Part shown: in pieces, positions 23,485 through 49,730 of the stretch
Numbering within the stretch: position 1 is the first letter of the stretch
Layout: each line of letters begins with the position of its first letter
Assembly (NCBI RefSeq): GCF_964275005.1
Contig: NC_092702.1
Location: 9,204,830 to 9,268,829 of the forward strand
Direction: 5' to 3'
Length of the DNA: 64,000 nt
Origin: Diadema setosum
Lineage: Eukaryota; Echinodermata; Echinoidea; Diadematoida; Diadematidae
The notes under the pieces: model-generated
Told to the model about the DNA's origin: nothing
What the model saw: only the letters and a program-made list of their open reading frames with translations
The model's database searches: none
Program-made: the position numbers and the translations under genes

Positions 23485-24505
23485 TCAGTCATTTCCCTCC
23501 TGGATGTTGAGGCCATGGGGTTGGATGGTGTGAAGTCGTCTCATCCAGAGCTTCTCTCTACTGGTTCTGACTGTGTCTGGACGAGTGCCTAAAGATTCAA
23601 TGCCCTGTAGAGTCCTATCAGTGATGGAATGATCGGGTAGATTGAAATGGTGGCCCACTGGAGTGTCGAGCTTGGCTGTGTTGACAGTAGATCTGTGTCC
23701 ATAGAAGCGTCTTTTGAGTGTAGTCTTGGTTTCCCCAACATACTGGATTCTACAAACACTGCAAGTGATGAGATACACAACATTAGTGGTAGTACAAGTG
23801 ATGTTTCCCTTTGTGTGGCGAGAGAGGCCGGTAGAGTTGCTGGTGAAAGAGTCACTCTCATGGATGTGTATGCTACAACTGATGCACCTACTGGCTGAAC
23901 ATTTGAATGTGCCATGCTGTAAAGGAGAAGAATTGTCAGTGAGGGAGGGTACTTCAGCACGGACGATGAGATCCTTGAGGTTGTGGGGGCGTCGGTATGC
24001 CAGGATGGGAGTATCTGGGACGGCCTGTAAGAGACGATCAGAGGTGTGAAGGATATGGCGATTATCACGAAGGATATTGTGGAGAGAGGGTAGATTGGGA
24101 TGGAAAGTGGTCACGAGGGGTATTCTGTCAGTGATGTCCTGCTTGTTGGTTTTCGGTTTGAGAACTTCAGATCTGGGGAGAGAACGAACTTTGTTGCTGG
24201 CTTGTTGAATTCTCCTGGTACCATAGCCCCTGGCTGCGAGATGTCTCTTCAGGTTCCTAGCATGGAAAGAAAACTCAGAATCCTCAGAGCAGATACGGCG
24301 AAGTCTGAGGGCTTGACTGTAAGGGATACTGGTTTTGCAGTGGCGGGGATGGCAGCTGGCTGAGTGGAGGTACTGATGGGTGTCTGTGGGTTTAGTGTAG
24401 AGAGTGGTGGTGACATGGTTAGACTCCTTCCTAACGGTGACATCGAGGAAGTTGGTAGGCTAGGTTGGTCTGCTAGGATCGAAAGCTCAGGCCCCCTTTG
24501 ACTCC
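23485..24505 (-). mobile_element. Penelope-like retroelement, 5'-truncated
   Basis: A single open frame of 324 codons runs from 24459 to the stop at 23485. It starts within the RT thumb (NFLDVTV, then TTLYTKPTDTHQYLHSASCH and PYSQALRLRRICSE), passes a Cys pair region (KCSASRCISC), and ends in a GIY-YIG nuclease (VVYLITCSVCRIQYVGETKT, then RRFYGH). The RT core is absent. Upstream it joins a GGAGTCAAAGGGGGCC terminal sequence. Known: EN+ Penelope elements pair RT with a GIY-YIG nuclease. The open frame suggests a fairly young copy. Confidence 0.88.
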
Positions 24506-24764
24506 AGATCATTTTCATAGTACAGAGCTGCAGCAGCGTATAATAATATACCTAATGATTTACGTCAAAATTCCTCTTTACCCATTTTCAAGTTCAATTT
24601 AGACAAAACCGAATTCCTTTCCACTTGATTTTTTTTTCGTGCTCCAAACCTTTGAACAATGTGTAACAATATGGTATAAATGTAGTCACAATGTAGTAAT
24701 GTATGTTGAATGTCTCCTCTGATAAAGTACATCGTTCAATATGACGCCATATGAACAAGACTGT

Positions 24765-24765
<1 letters not shown>

Positions 24766-24805
<40 letters not shown>

Positions 24806-24815
24806 TTTGCATGTG
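24766..24815. repeat. GT microsatellite
   Basis: GTGTGT run with two TATG/TTTG interruptions. Confidence 0.9.
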
Positions 24816-25141
24816 TATGTGGTTAGTATTGTCGTGTCACGGATCAAGAGAACTTAATGAACAGCGTTACTGTATAATAGTAGTTACTGTTCTTTTTTTA
24901 GATGTAGCGACCGAAGACCTCTTTCTATTTGTTGCTCGCCGTCAGTTGTATACAACAGTGTACTTATGACAGCACAATCAGTGTATGTGTGTGTGTTGAG
25001 TATTGCTACGCATCGCCATCTATTTCGTTGTACAGCACCGGAAACCCCCTTTTCATTTTTTTCCTCGCTTTCAATACTAGTATTGCGTATGTTTGAGTAC
25101 TTAGTACTTAGTAATATGTGGCCGTGATTTAAACTTTACTT

Positions 25142-25465
25142 CCGCGTCTGCACAGTGGAGAGGAACGAGATCGGGCATCGTGATAAACAAAAACGGAAGT
25201 AAGAAAACATTAATACTTTGTGGTGACAGATATTTTGATATTAGAAATTACATCATTTTGGTTTGCCACTGTTCAACGAGTAATACCGGCTGCCGGCACT
25301 TGGCTGTAGAGCCTATAGTAGGTGTCATCGACTTGTCATGCTTGTATAGTAGGCTTCCTCCCTGGTGTCAACCGCGCTGTCACCACTCAAGTGCTGTCGT
25401 GAATCGCAAGCTGATCACCGCGTCTCGTTTGTAGAAGTCCCGTATGTTTGCAGAGGATTATTGAG
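25142..25465 (+). other. Possible 5' UTR exon / promoter region of gene 2
   Basis: A fairly GC-balanced stretch without repeats ends in TATTGAG followed by a strong donor, GTGAGTGTG, at 25466. The first recognisable coding exon of gene 2 (26253) has a clear acceptor, so at least one upstream exon is expected, and this is the nearest good candidate. No TATA box or initiator can be asserted. Confidence 0.25.
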
Positions 25466-26252
25466 GTGAGTGTGCGCTGCTGTTTGAAACCAACCATTCT
25501 GAATGACAATACTGATCCTCAATCAGCTTTGTTTATAAAAATGAATACAAAAAAAAAAATCATTACTATAACTGAAAATTTTGTTGCCCGTCAAAACATA
25601 TGTATAAATATATATTATATATAACAGCTGAACTTCTTGAAATCCATCATGGGAAACTCGCGCTGTGCTTATACCTGGAAAATAATAATGTCATGCTCGA
25701 TTCTTCAAACAGTGAGTGCCATATTTAGAATTTTATAGTTTGCAAGTTTTTCTGATTATAAACGCTGATCTAAAATTGTTATTATTAGTTGCAGGTATCT
25801 TATATCCACTTCTCATTTTCTTGTGCATATGCGAAACGCATGCTTTTTAAAACTTATCGTTGTTTTTGAAGAGTCCATATATCTTTTATCCACTTCTCAT
25901 TTTCTTGTGCATCTGCGAAACGTTGGTTTTTAAAACTTATCGTTGTTTTTTAACAGTCCGTATCATCATACCCCGGGCTAAAACAGGAAGTATAATACTA
26001 GATTATTACGAACAAACATATTGGTTCCGATAAACTTTATGTGGAGTGTCATTTCAAAGTTGTGTTTTCAAAAATAAATAATGCATGTAATGAATTGTCA
26101 AATTCTTCTTTTCGTATACACTGTAGAATACTGGCTTCTGTTTTTGAAAATACTTCTAGTTTATTTCAAAATTATTTACTAGCAATTGTCGTGTCACTAC
26201 CATTGAACTCGGTTGTTCCTAAAACATGTATCGTGCCATTTTTCTCTACAAG

Positions 26253-41295
<15,043 letters not shown>

Positions 41296-41551
41296 CTTCG
41301 CTGTCAGCCAACGCGTGCGTCACGGCACGGAGACGAGCGTGAAATTTTCTTGGCTCTGATATTATGTGCACCAATGTGTTCAACACAGGCATTTTCACTG
41401 AAAGTTTTCTGAGACGCCAATTGCTTCTATGCACGAACAAAAAAAGAACCACGAGAGTATACGCGCAGGACATTTGATCATGCCAAGGAGTTATAAATCT
41501 GAAATCTGATGGTCACGTAGGTCTTTGTGCTGTCTCTCACCGATCTCACGG

Positions 41552-41557
41552 AATAAA
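41552..41557 (+). terminator. Candidate polyadenylation signal of gene 2
   Basis: AATAAA lies 257 bases after the gene 2 stop codon. It is the first canonical hexamer I see there. Cleavage site not determinable from sequence alone. Confidence 0.4.
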
Positions 41558-41559
41558 CC

Positions 41560-43548
41560 TTTAAAGGAGAGAGGGTGGGGGAGGGGAAATGAGTGTTTTC
41601 ATCAATGAAAGTCACAAGTGAAAACCCCTCTTCTGATGTCTGTTGCCTGCAGTATCCTTGTACAACCGAAGACTGGAACCAGAGCACAGCCAGACACAAA
41701 TGGTTGCTGAAAAATGATTTCCTTTGCAGACAAGACTTTGGCTAGACTCTGTTTAGGTGTGGTGATGGTGGTGGACAGAAACAAATGGTATACCAGTTAA
41801 CGACCGTCACATTCTTATCACCGGTCACTAAACCTGGCAATAACCATGATTCATGGAGTCAAACCAACGCCCGTCCATCATACAGTCGATGTAATGAAGC
41901 CCGGGGCTGAAGCATGCCGGGGCTCAGATTCTGATTCGCTAAGGCAGAAGATCCTTTGAGGCGATATCACAAAAATGTATAGTTTCCATTGCCACATGTT
42001 TCATTGCCATTCCGTAAAAAATGATGACCTGGGCAGAGTTACCCGAAAGCACTTTAAAACAGACCTACAATGTATTTTCAAATGCCAGATGTTATAAGAT
42101 TAATTGATTTTGATTTTAATATTCTGGTACCCAGAGTGTATCCAGAGTGTTTAGAACTTGGACAATAACAAAACTTGGACAAAGGAACCACTCCACGAGA
42201 TTTTCCGTTCTCTTTCCGTCTCTTAGAAAGTTTCCATTCTGGCAACAAGTGGGCGACTATTCAAATCTATTTCTAAAATGGTTTATTGATGAATCACATA
42301 TTTTGTCCCTAACTTACCTCACGAAGAGGGGTCTTTAAAAGTGAATGAAACTCCTACTGTAGGCCTATCGGAATTCAAGAAAGACGTTAACACGCCGCTT
42401 ACATTTACAGGAGAATGGAAATCAAGGGAGTTCAAAGAGGATAGCGGTTCATGAATTTGACATTTTCACTCGCTTCATTGGATCAGAATTAGTTCCAAAA
42501 GAACAAAACGTTGATTTGAAACGAATTCACACATTGTAATGACACCATGACACCGTCACCCCTTGTTGGCACAACCAATCCATGCAAGGCCACGTACACG
42601 GCGTCCTAGCCTATCTGGCCCGACGCGGCAATCTGCTTTACCTCATTGTCTTGAGTTGTGAGCCCACTTCAACTGCATCCGTCATGGCTTTCGGTATTCT
42701 ATATTATGCATATCTCCACGGGTCATGCGGGTCATTCTGAGGAACTGTGAAAGAGATGCCTGTATTCCAATTTTTCCAAAAGTATTGCACATTTATTGCA
42801 CATACTTACATGTATATAGTATGTACTAAGTACAAAATATTTTAACTATTGTGTGTGTTACACAGGACATGAAAAATTGCTTATGAAAGATATTAGGGAA
42901 GAAAAAAAAATAAAAGTGTAATGTGTTTGAAGAATACACCCGAACTATGCAACCAAACCTTTTAACTGGAGTGATACGTGTCGTGGTCTTGGGTATAGCG
43001 CACTGCCCTTCCGGCGAGAAGGTTCAGGCTCGAGTTCAGGTTAGAGCCGTAATTGCTATAACAACAATATGTGTCATTGCAGCTTTTCACAACGATCGAC
43101 ATTCCTATTTTGGTTACGACATATTAATGATTCCGGGTATAGAAAGCTACACATCAGTGTAGTTGGTTTAATTATCATAAAAATCATTTCACAATTCGTT
43201 CTTTCCCTTTTCTTTGTAGCCATGCAGAAAGAGAAGAAGTTTTTAATTGCCTCAATAGGTATGAAAAAGGGCCCTCCATTATAGGCACAGTTACCGTACA
43301 CAATTAAGAATTTATGTCCGATTATAAAAGCTCTCTCCAAAGTGTCAACAGAATGTTTTCAAAACTATTAATCATTTCACAGTTATCCAATTAAATGATC
43401 CAGTGAATTTCATCTTCCCTTTCATAAGCACATTGTTAACCAAGAATACCTCTACATATACCAATATTCCACTGTATCAACTGTATTGCATTGTTTTGTG
43501 TTTTCCGTCATAAAAAGATAATCCAACAAAGATAATGATAACCTTGCA
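41560..43548. other. Intergenic between gene 2 and downstream MITE
   Basis: No exon or element boundary I can defend. A tRNA-like stretch near 42985-43040 lacks a proper B box. Confidence 0.35.
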
Positions 43549-43712
43549 CAGGGGCGGATCCAGGAATTCTGTAAAGGGGGGCGTGACTAATATTTCTGGT
43601 GCCACTTCCGGGTTTCATTGCAGTATTTTCTTTTTATTTTCTTTGTTTTTAACGAAAATTAAAGGGGGGGGGGGGCGTGCGCCGGTTGCGCCCCCCTCTG
43701 GATCCGCCACTG
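43549..43712. mobile_element. MITE, GGGGCGGATCC type, copy 2
   Basis: Same ends as the 9318 copy (CAGGGGCGGATCCAGG and CTGGATCCGCCACTG), flanked by TTGCA on both sides, again five bases. It independently confirms the target-duplication length. Confidence 0.75.
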
Positions 43713-43717
43713 TTGCA

Positions 43718-45534
43718 TACAGATGGATACTTTAACGGAGGAATGACTCTATTCAGCGCTGTTATCATAACAGCGCTGTTTTACAGAGGGTCCCTTAGAT
43801 GAAAAATATGAACAAAGCAATAATACTATTACATGAGAAAAACAAAACACACCCTACATGAATGAATGTAGATTGATATTCTTACTCGTCTCCACTTCTG
43901 GAACCCTCTTGACAATTACTTGGGCACTTCATTCTTTTAAGAGCAAATTCACATCTTCTCTCTTACAGCCCCAAGATGCCATTACTTCACAAAGTGTAAG
44001 CATTTCCACTTTATGCATATTGTAAATACATAATGCTACTCAGGAAGTTATAGCGAAATTTCAGATCTGTCTGATTTCTCTCCCTACCTAGTATTCTCAC
44101 TTTTCTCTCTCTCTCTACGCATTGTCCTTTGTTTCTTTATGATGTCTTCTTTCTCTTATTTGTGTCTTTTTGTGTCTATTGTTGTCAATGTCTATGTCGC
44201 ATGTTTCATTGTCCCATGTCCCGTCCTGAATGTTTCCGAGAGTTGTGGGCTTATTACAAGTGTAAATGTATTCCTTAAGACAGACCCACACAATACACGC
44301 ACCACTGTCTGACTGTTAGTGTTTCCCTGAAAACTCACCTTACATTGTTATGGCCCGCATATTTGTATTAAAAGAATAATAATTGTCACCCAATTTCACT
44401 GCATTGCCATCTCATTTGCATACTTAATTAATTTGTGTTATGTTGGAAAATGACAAATATTTGAATTTAATTCAGTTTAAAAAATGGCAAGGACAGAAGG
44501 GCGTACACACAATTACACGCAAAAGATTCACAAAAACAAACCCACATCACAAACACACAGGCCTCAATGGGTATGACAAAATCCCTCCTAATGGATAATG
44601 AATTACCACACAAACAACAAGCACATTCAAACTTTATGTATACCCTTCTTAAAGCCTTCCTTAAAACTCTAATCAAGCAAGTGCATGGATTGATTTCTAA
44701 ACCAAGATCTAAGAAATTTTCAGTAGAATGTTGTATTTGTGCCTCCCAAACACATAATCCTTGATAGCCTCCCAGTAAAATCAAAAGGAGCTCTATTCCT
44801 ATGCAGCACATGAAACCAAATTATGTATAACAAGTTTTACTCTTTTATGCATACAACACACAAACACAAAATGAAGAAACAATGACACCATTTCCATTGA
44901 AGACCACTCTAGTGTAATTTCAGATCAACATTTTCTCTCAAAAAAATATAGCACGAGAAACTTCTCATGCACGATCACAAGATCGTAGAACGCTTCTTCG
45001 AATTCAGTTGGGATTTCTGTCCTCACTGAATTTTACACACACTTGGTTACATTGTGCACAGCTCATCTTGAATCAAAACAGCTTGGTACTATTGTATTAT
45101 GTCATACCACTACTTTGGCAGTAGAGTGACATGAGATCTAAATGTCTAGTCAGGATTTTTAACTTTCAAGCCATCAACTGCCAAATATGAAAACCACGTA
45201 AAGAACACGTCAAAATCTGTCCCTGCTGAAAGAGCATTTGCAGTTAGTTTTCTAAGACATGACAATTTGGACACAAAATACATGTACGACCAAATCTTAA
45301 GATTTTCCCCTCAAAACATAATATTTTACAGACTAAAATCATGTGGCATCCACCTCTAATTTTCACATAAATCACCTCGGCTGATATTCTGGCTCAATAA
45401 GAGATAAATTCATCTCCTTGTGTAAGTTTTCAACCAAAATTCAACTCTTACAATCACCAATAGGATATTGAGCAGAATCATTTGGCAGCATGCATGCTCA
45501 AGGCCGTGGGTGGTGTTATTTGTCTAAATTCATG

Positions 45535-45577
<43 letters not shown>

Positions 45578-45653
45578 TTACATTTTATGATGACATAACG
45601 GTGGCTGAATATGGCTCTTTTTGGACTTGCCAGCATCAGACTCAATTTAATGG
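43718..45653. other. Region downstream of GPAM, no gene seen
   Basis: Mostly AT-rich unique-looking sequence with a CA microsatellite (45540-45577). Could hold distal 3' UTR of GPAM (read on the minus strand) but no evidence decides this. Confidence 0.3.
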
Positions 45654-45657
45654 TTAA

Positions 45658-46432
45658 CCCTAAAAAGACTGGGTTACTTTGATGCCTCACAGGAAGGACT
45701 GGAGGGGTGGGGGGCTCATTGGGCCCCCCAAGATCTTGGCTGTTGACCACGTGGTCGCAAGGGAAATTGGCACATGCGTCACCCACAAGGTAATCTACAA
45801 AACTGAATAGGTAATTATCTCACAATTATTCAAATTTATTTTTCATAAATTAATTATGCTAATTTATGCATGAAATAAAAACAAATGGCTGTAAATCTGT
45901 AATTAAAGGTCGAAAACTGCTAATCTTTGGTCTAGGTACTCTTAGTAGGATTCTTATTGAATGTACATCAAAAAAATGGCGGTATCAAATTTTTAAAAGT
46001 ATTTTATTGTTTTTCAAATTTCTTATGCATATCATTGTTTTTGACTTTTTTGTTTTTTTTATTGTTTTCTTTTTAGATGGAAATCATTGGCGACACTATT
46101 CCGATCATAAACAACATGAAATGAATTGATTTTGATCAGTAAAAGTAAAAATAATGATACATTTATGAATTTTGGTCAGAAACAGAATTTGCATTGGATT
46201 TGTACATGAAATCACGTTTTTGAGCAATTTTGGGTCTGACATGCACTTACAAAATATTGCCTAACTTCAGAACTGCATACCCAGGCATCACGAATTTGGT
46301 CCCAAAAGTTGCGCAAGACTTAATAGAAAAAAGTCATAAAACCGTCGCCGCGCAAGATTTTTACGTTACAGATTTATCGTGAAAAATGTCGAGGGGGGGC
46401 CAAAAAAGCCCCCCCCCCCAGTCTTTTTAGGG
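45658..46432. mobile_element. piggyBac-like MITE, copy 1
   Basis: CCCTAAAAAGACTGGG and CCCAGTCTTTTTAGGG between two TTAA sites. Interior shares GTTGCGCAAGACT, ATTTGGTCCCAAAAGTTGCG-like and TTTTTGAGCAATTTTGGG blocks with the copies at 53660 and 56068, in reverse orientation. TTAA targets with CCCT ends fit piggyBac. Confidence 0.75.
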
Positions 46433-46439
46433 TTAAACC

Positions 46440-49254
46440 AACCAAATATCAGAGTGAAATCTGCAAAGAATTGCATATTTCACATGTCGGCTTAAAAAGA
46501 GCTGAAAGCACACAGTCCATGAAAACACTTCCCTTTGTCACATCCTGCTGATATAAAATAAATCAGATTCTTACCAAATCTCCCCTAGATATAAAAGTTT
46601 CCTTCAGTAGATTTTGGTTCATGGAGTCCACTTTGCATATAAATCTATGTCTGCTTCAGTTTTGATCGCTATACTAAGTGGATAGAAATGAATTAAACAT
46701 TCACTTGCATCTCTTTAAACATACACAACAATTAACATTTTGTACCTTTGGCATGTAAAAAGTACAAACATTTTAAAAGACTAAAAAAAAACACAAACAA
46801 ACAAACAAATGACAAAACAGCTAAGGACAAGACTACATGGCAGTATATTGTTTCATTGCGTTTATGATGCTTATGTATCAGACTGGCCTCTTTACACGAG
46901 TATTAAATGCAAAGTGCAGAATGAAAAGGTCTTTAGGAAACCCTCAACGAACTAATATCCATTGGACATACAAAAAATACTGTAAAACCAGACATTGTTC
47001 ACAAGGAGCCAAGATTCACAAAAAGTAAAATGACGCGAGAGTTTTTTTCTACACAATGCACTGAATGCCAGTGGCAATTCGTAAAAGTTTCAAGCCGTGA
47101 AAAAGGCTGTCAGCTCCACTTTGCAAATGTTTCTGGTGTTACAGCACTTCCCTAGTTTGGCATATTCACCCCATCATGGCATTCTGACTGCAGCAGACCA
47201 TGAGGGAATGACTGTGTGCATGGTGTGTTTTAAGAAAATACCATTGCAACAAATCAGTGAATGTAAGACCTGATGATACCCCAGGCTTGGTGGATCCCTA
47301 CAAGAGCTGTATGAAGAGGCTGCATCTCTTTTCTATTTGCCTAACCACAAAATCATGATGTCAATCTCTTTTGTAAGTCTACACTGTCTTCATGTATTGC
47401 CAGGGTATAAAAGTAACAGCACACATTTAAACATGCTTGGGACTATATTTTCAGTGAAGGAGTCATCTGGATTAATAGAAATTTCACATCTATCTTAAGG
47501 TGAATGCAACAAACTCTTCCCTACTTTTCTTTTTTTTCCCCCATTTGTATCCCTAAATGGACAGGACCCAAGGGAAATTGCCACAATTAACACTCAAATA
47601 TTTGAAAATTGTTGATGCTACAAAAAGTTTGCCAATACTTTTGAGGTGAAACAGGTTAATGAACAATAGATATCAGTCATCCCAAAAGGATTTAAAGTTG
47701 ACCTCTCTCTCTGAGAGCTTCTTTCTCTAGGGTTGCGGATACATTAAATCACTGCTCACTGCAGTTCCTCACAATAAGTGCACTGCGGAATGACGGCACC
47801 ATCTACTTTATATACCCTGCATCAATGATTTCCAAAACAATGCCCACAGTTCTGATCATGTCTCACACACACACATCTGTACACACCGGGCACTGCAAAA
47901 TATATGGAAATAGCTTTATCCACTCCAAGAAAAAGAGCTGAATACTAATGCAAGGTGTCGCAAATGTTCTGCTCATCTGGCAACACCAGTAAAGACACTA
48001 ACAGACAACAACTTGCTCTATTTTCCTATAACACGGCCCACATACAAAGAGTCACATACTATTCTGCACATGTTCCTTGTAATGATCACGTGCAATACTT
48101 CATAAATTATCTTTCTATCAAATCATGGCTAGAACAGAAACAAATATCTCCATACCAATTGCCACATGTAAAGTCATGGAGAATAACATACACATGTGAA
48201 CGGACACACGTAAACACCAACACACACATATGCACACACAATATACGCGCATTACAAAGTTACTGTAGCCTCACAAGAATCGCATCTTATGACATGCAGA
48301 ATTAGAAATTTAGCAATGCTGTATCTCCCTGTGGCAAATAATTGAAATCTTAAAAACAAGCAAGCAAACAAAAAAATAAATAAATAAAAAATAGCGCATC
48401 CATCCATTTTTGTTGCAGAGACTGGGCATCTCTACACACAGAGCAAAACAACCTTTACAACCAAACCTAGACTAACAATCATGCAGCTTTCCATACAATC
48501 TCTTTATCAGAACAATGACTTGCAGCAATGCCACAATGGCACTAGATGTATAACATCTTTACAAACTAGTATTCAATAAACTCTCACCATCCTATCCCTC
48601 CACCTTACTACCACTGACACAAAAATTATCTTCTTTCAGAGAAAAAATTAACCATATCTCATTTTGTGCAGCTTTATTTTTTTATTTTTTTTTTTGAGGG
48701 AAACTTACATTGCATACTGTGACCCATGTCAACAATGTAACTAAAAAATCATGCTTTATCTTACAGTCACCATCATGTATTGTACAATATTTTAATGGGC
48801 CCATTTTCTAATGTATTCAAATTGCCACATATTAACCCTCCTCCCCCTCGATTACCTAATAAAATACTTGTTAATTCACTTGTTCCCATCCAACAAATGT
48901 TAGTACCCAGAATCCAATTTGTATGCATCTCCTTGTTGCTATGTCCTGCAAGCCTCCAACAAGTTTTTTTGATGTCACAAACAACCCTGTCATGGTAAGG
49001 TGTGCACAAAGTTGAGTACCCTTAATAGCAGAATACTCAATTTGATTCCAACCAATTGAGACATACCGGTATGCTGACACCCACTACATTACAAATGGCC
49101 TGGCGTTTGCTTCTGTACGAGAACAAGCCCTGACGCTACAAAGTTAAGTAGGTCTTGTCAACTTCAATGTCGATCTTAGCATATATCTCGTCAGTATATA
49201 CAACAATGTTTAAGTAACTTTCAACCCATGTTAGGCAGAGAAATAAAAGTCAGT

Positions 49255-49318
<64 letters not shown>

Positions 49319-49554
49319 TTCAATCAAAACCAAATATATCAATACAGTAGAATCTGTGTCTGACAAAGATAAGGCTCTGGTAGAAATGAGGCAAGTATGT
49401 AAAATAAACAATCCCTTTTCTCTCTCTTCTCTTCATAGAGTGACTGTACAGTGTTGTCTTTGCACTAAAAGGAACCTTTGTAAATGTGACAGGGTGCCCT
49501 CCATCTCTCACTGTCTTTATCTCTCTCTTACACTCTATCTCTCTCATCACATCT
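46440..49554 (-). other. Possible GPAM 3' UTR / downstream region
   Basis: About 3.1 kb after the GPAM stop without a supported gene. TTTATT at 48669 reads AATAAA on the minus strand and is one candidate polyadenylation signal among several. CA/CT microsatellite at 49256-49316. Confidence 0.3.
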
Positions 49555-49730
49555 TCACATCCGGAAGGCCTCTATTCTGTCGATGAAGACACCAAGTTTC
49601 TCCTCGCTCCTGAAGGGTTCGTTGAGATGCACCATGCGCACCTTGTCAGCATCGAGGTAGCAGTCTATCGCCTTCCAGTGGTTGAACAGCCGCCACGAGT
49701 TGCGTAGGGTGTCCATTGCACAGCTCTCCG
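49555..49730 (-). CDS. GPAM: GPAM terminal exon
   Basis: Acceptor CCACCAG; 58 codons plus the split Ala, ending AFRM and TGA at 49557-49555. Starts AESCAMDTLRNSWRLF after the junction, giving AIYAESCAM (vertebrate VAVYAESATY), and has LGVFIDR near the end. Length fits the family C terminus. Confidence 0.88.

Noticed and set aside
23714-24049. Plus-strand 111-codon frame
   Set aside because: Antisense shadow of the Penelope-like thumb/GIY-YIG frame, which has clear motifs.
42985-43045. tRNA-like stretch with GCGCACTGCCC
   Set aside because: Stem pairing and B box do not fit.
44467-44811. 114-codon minus-strand frame downstream of GPAM
   Set aside because: No recognisable domain or supporting splice context; probably chance.
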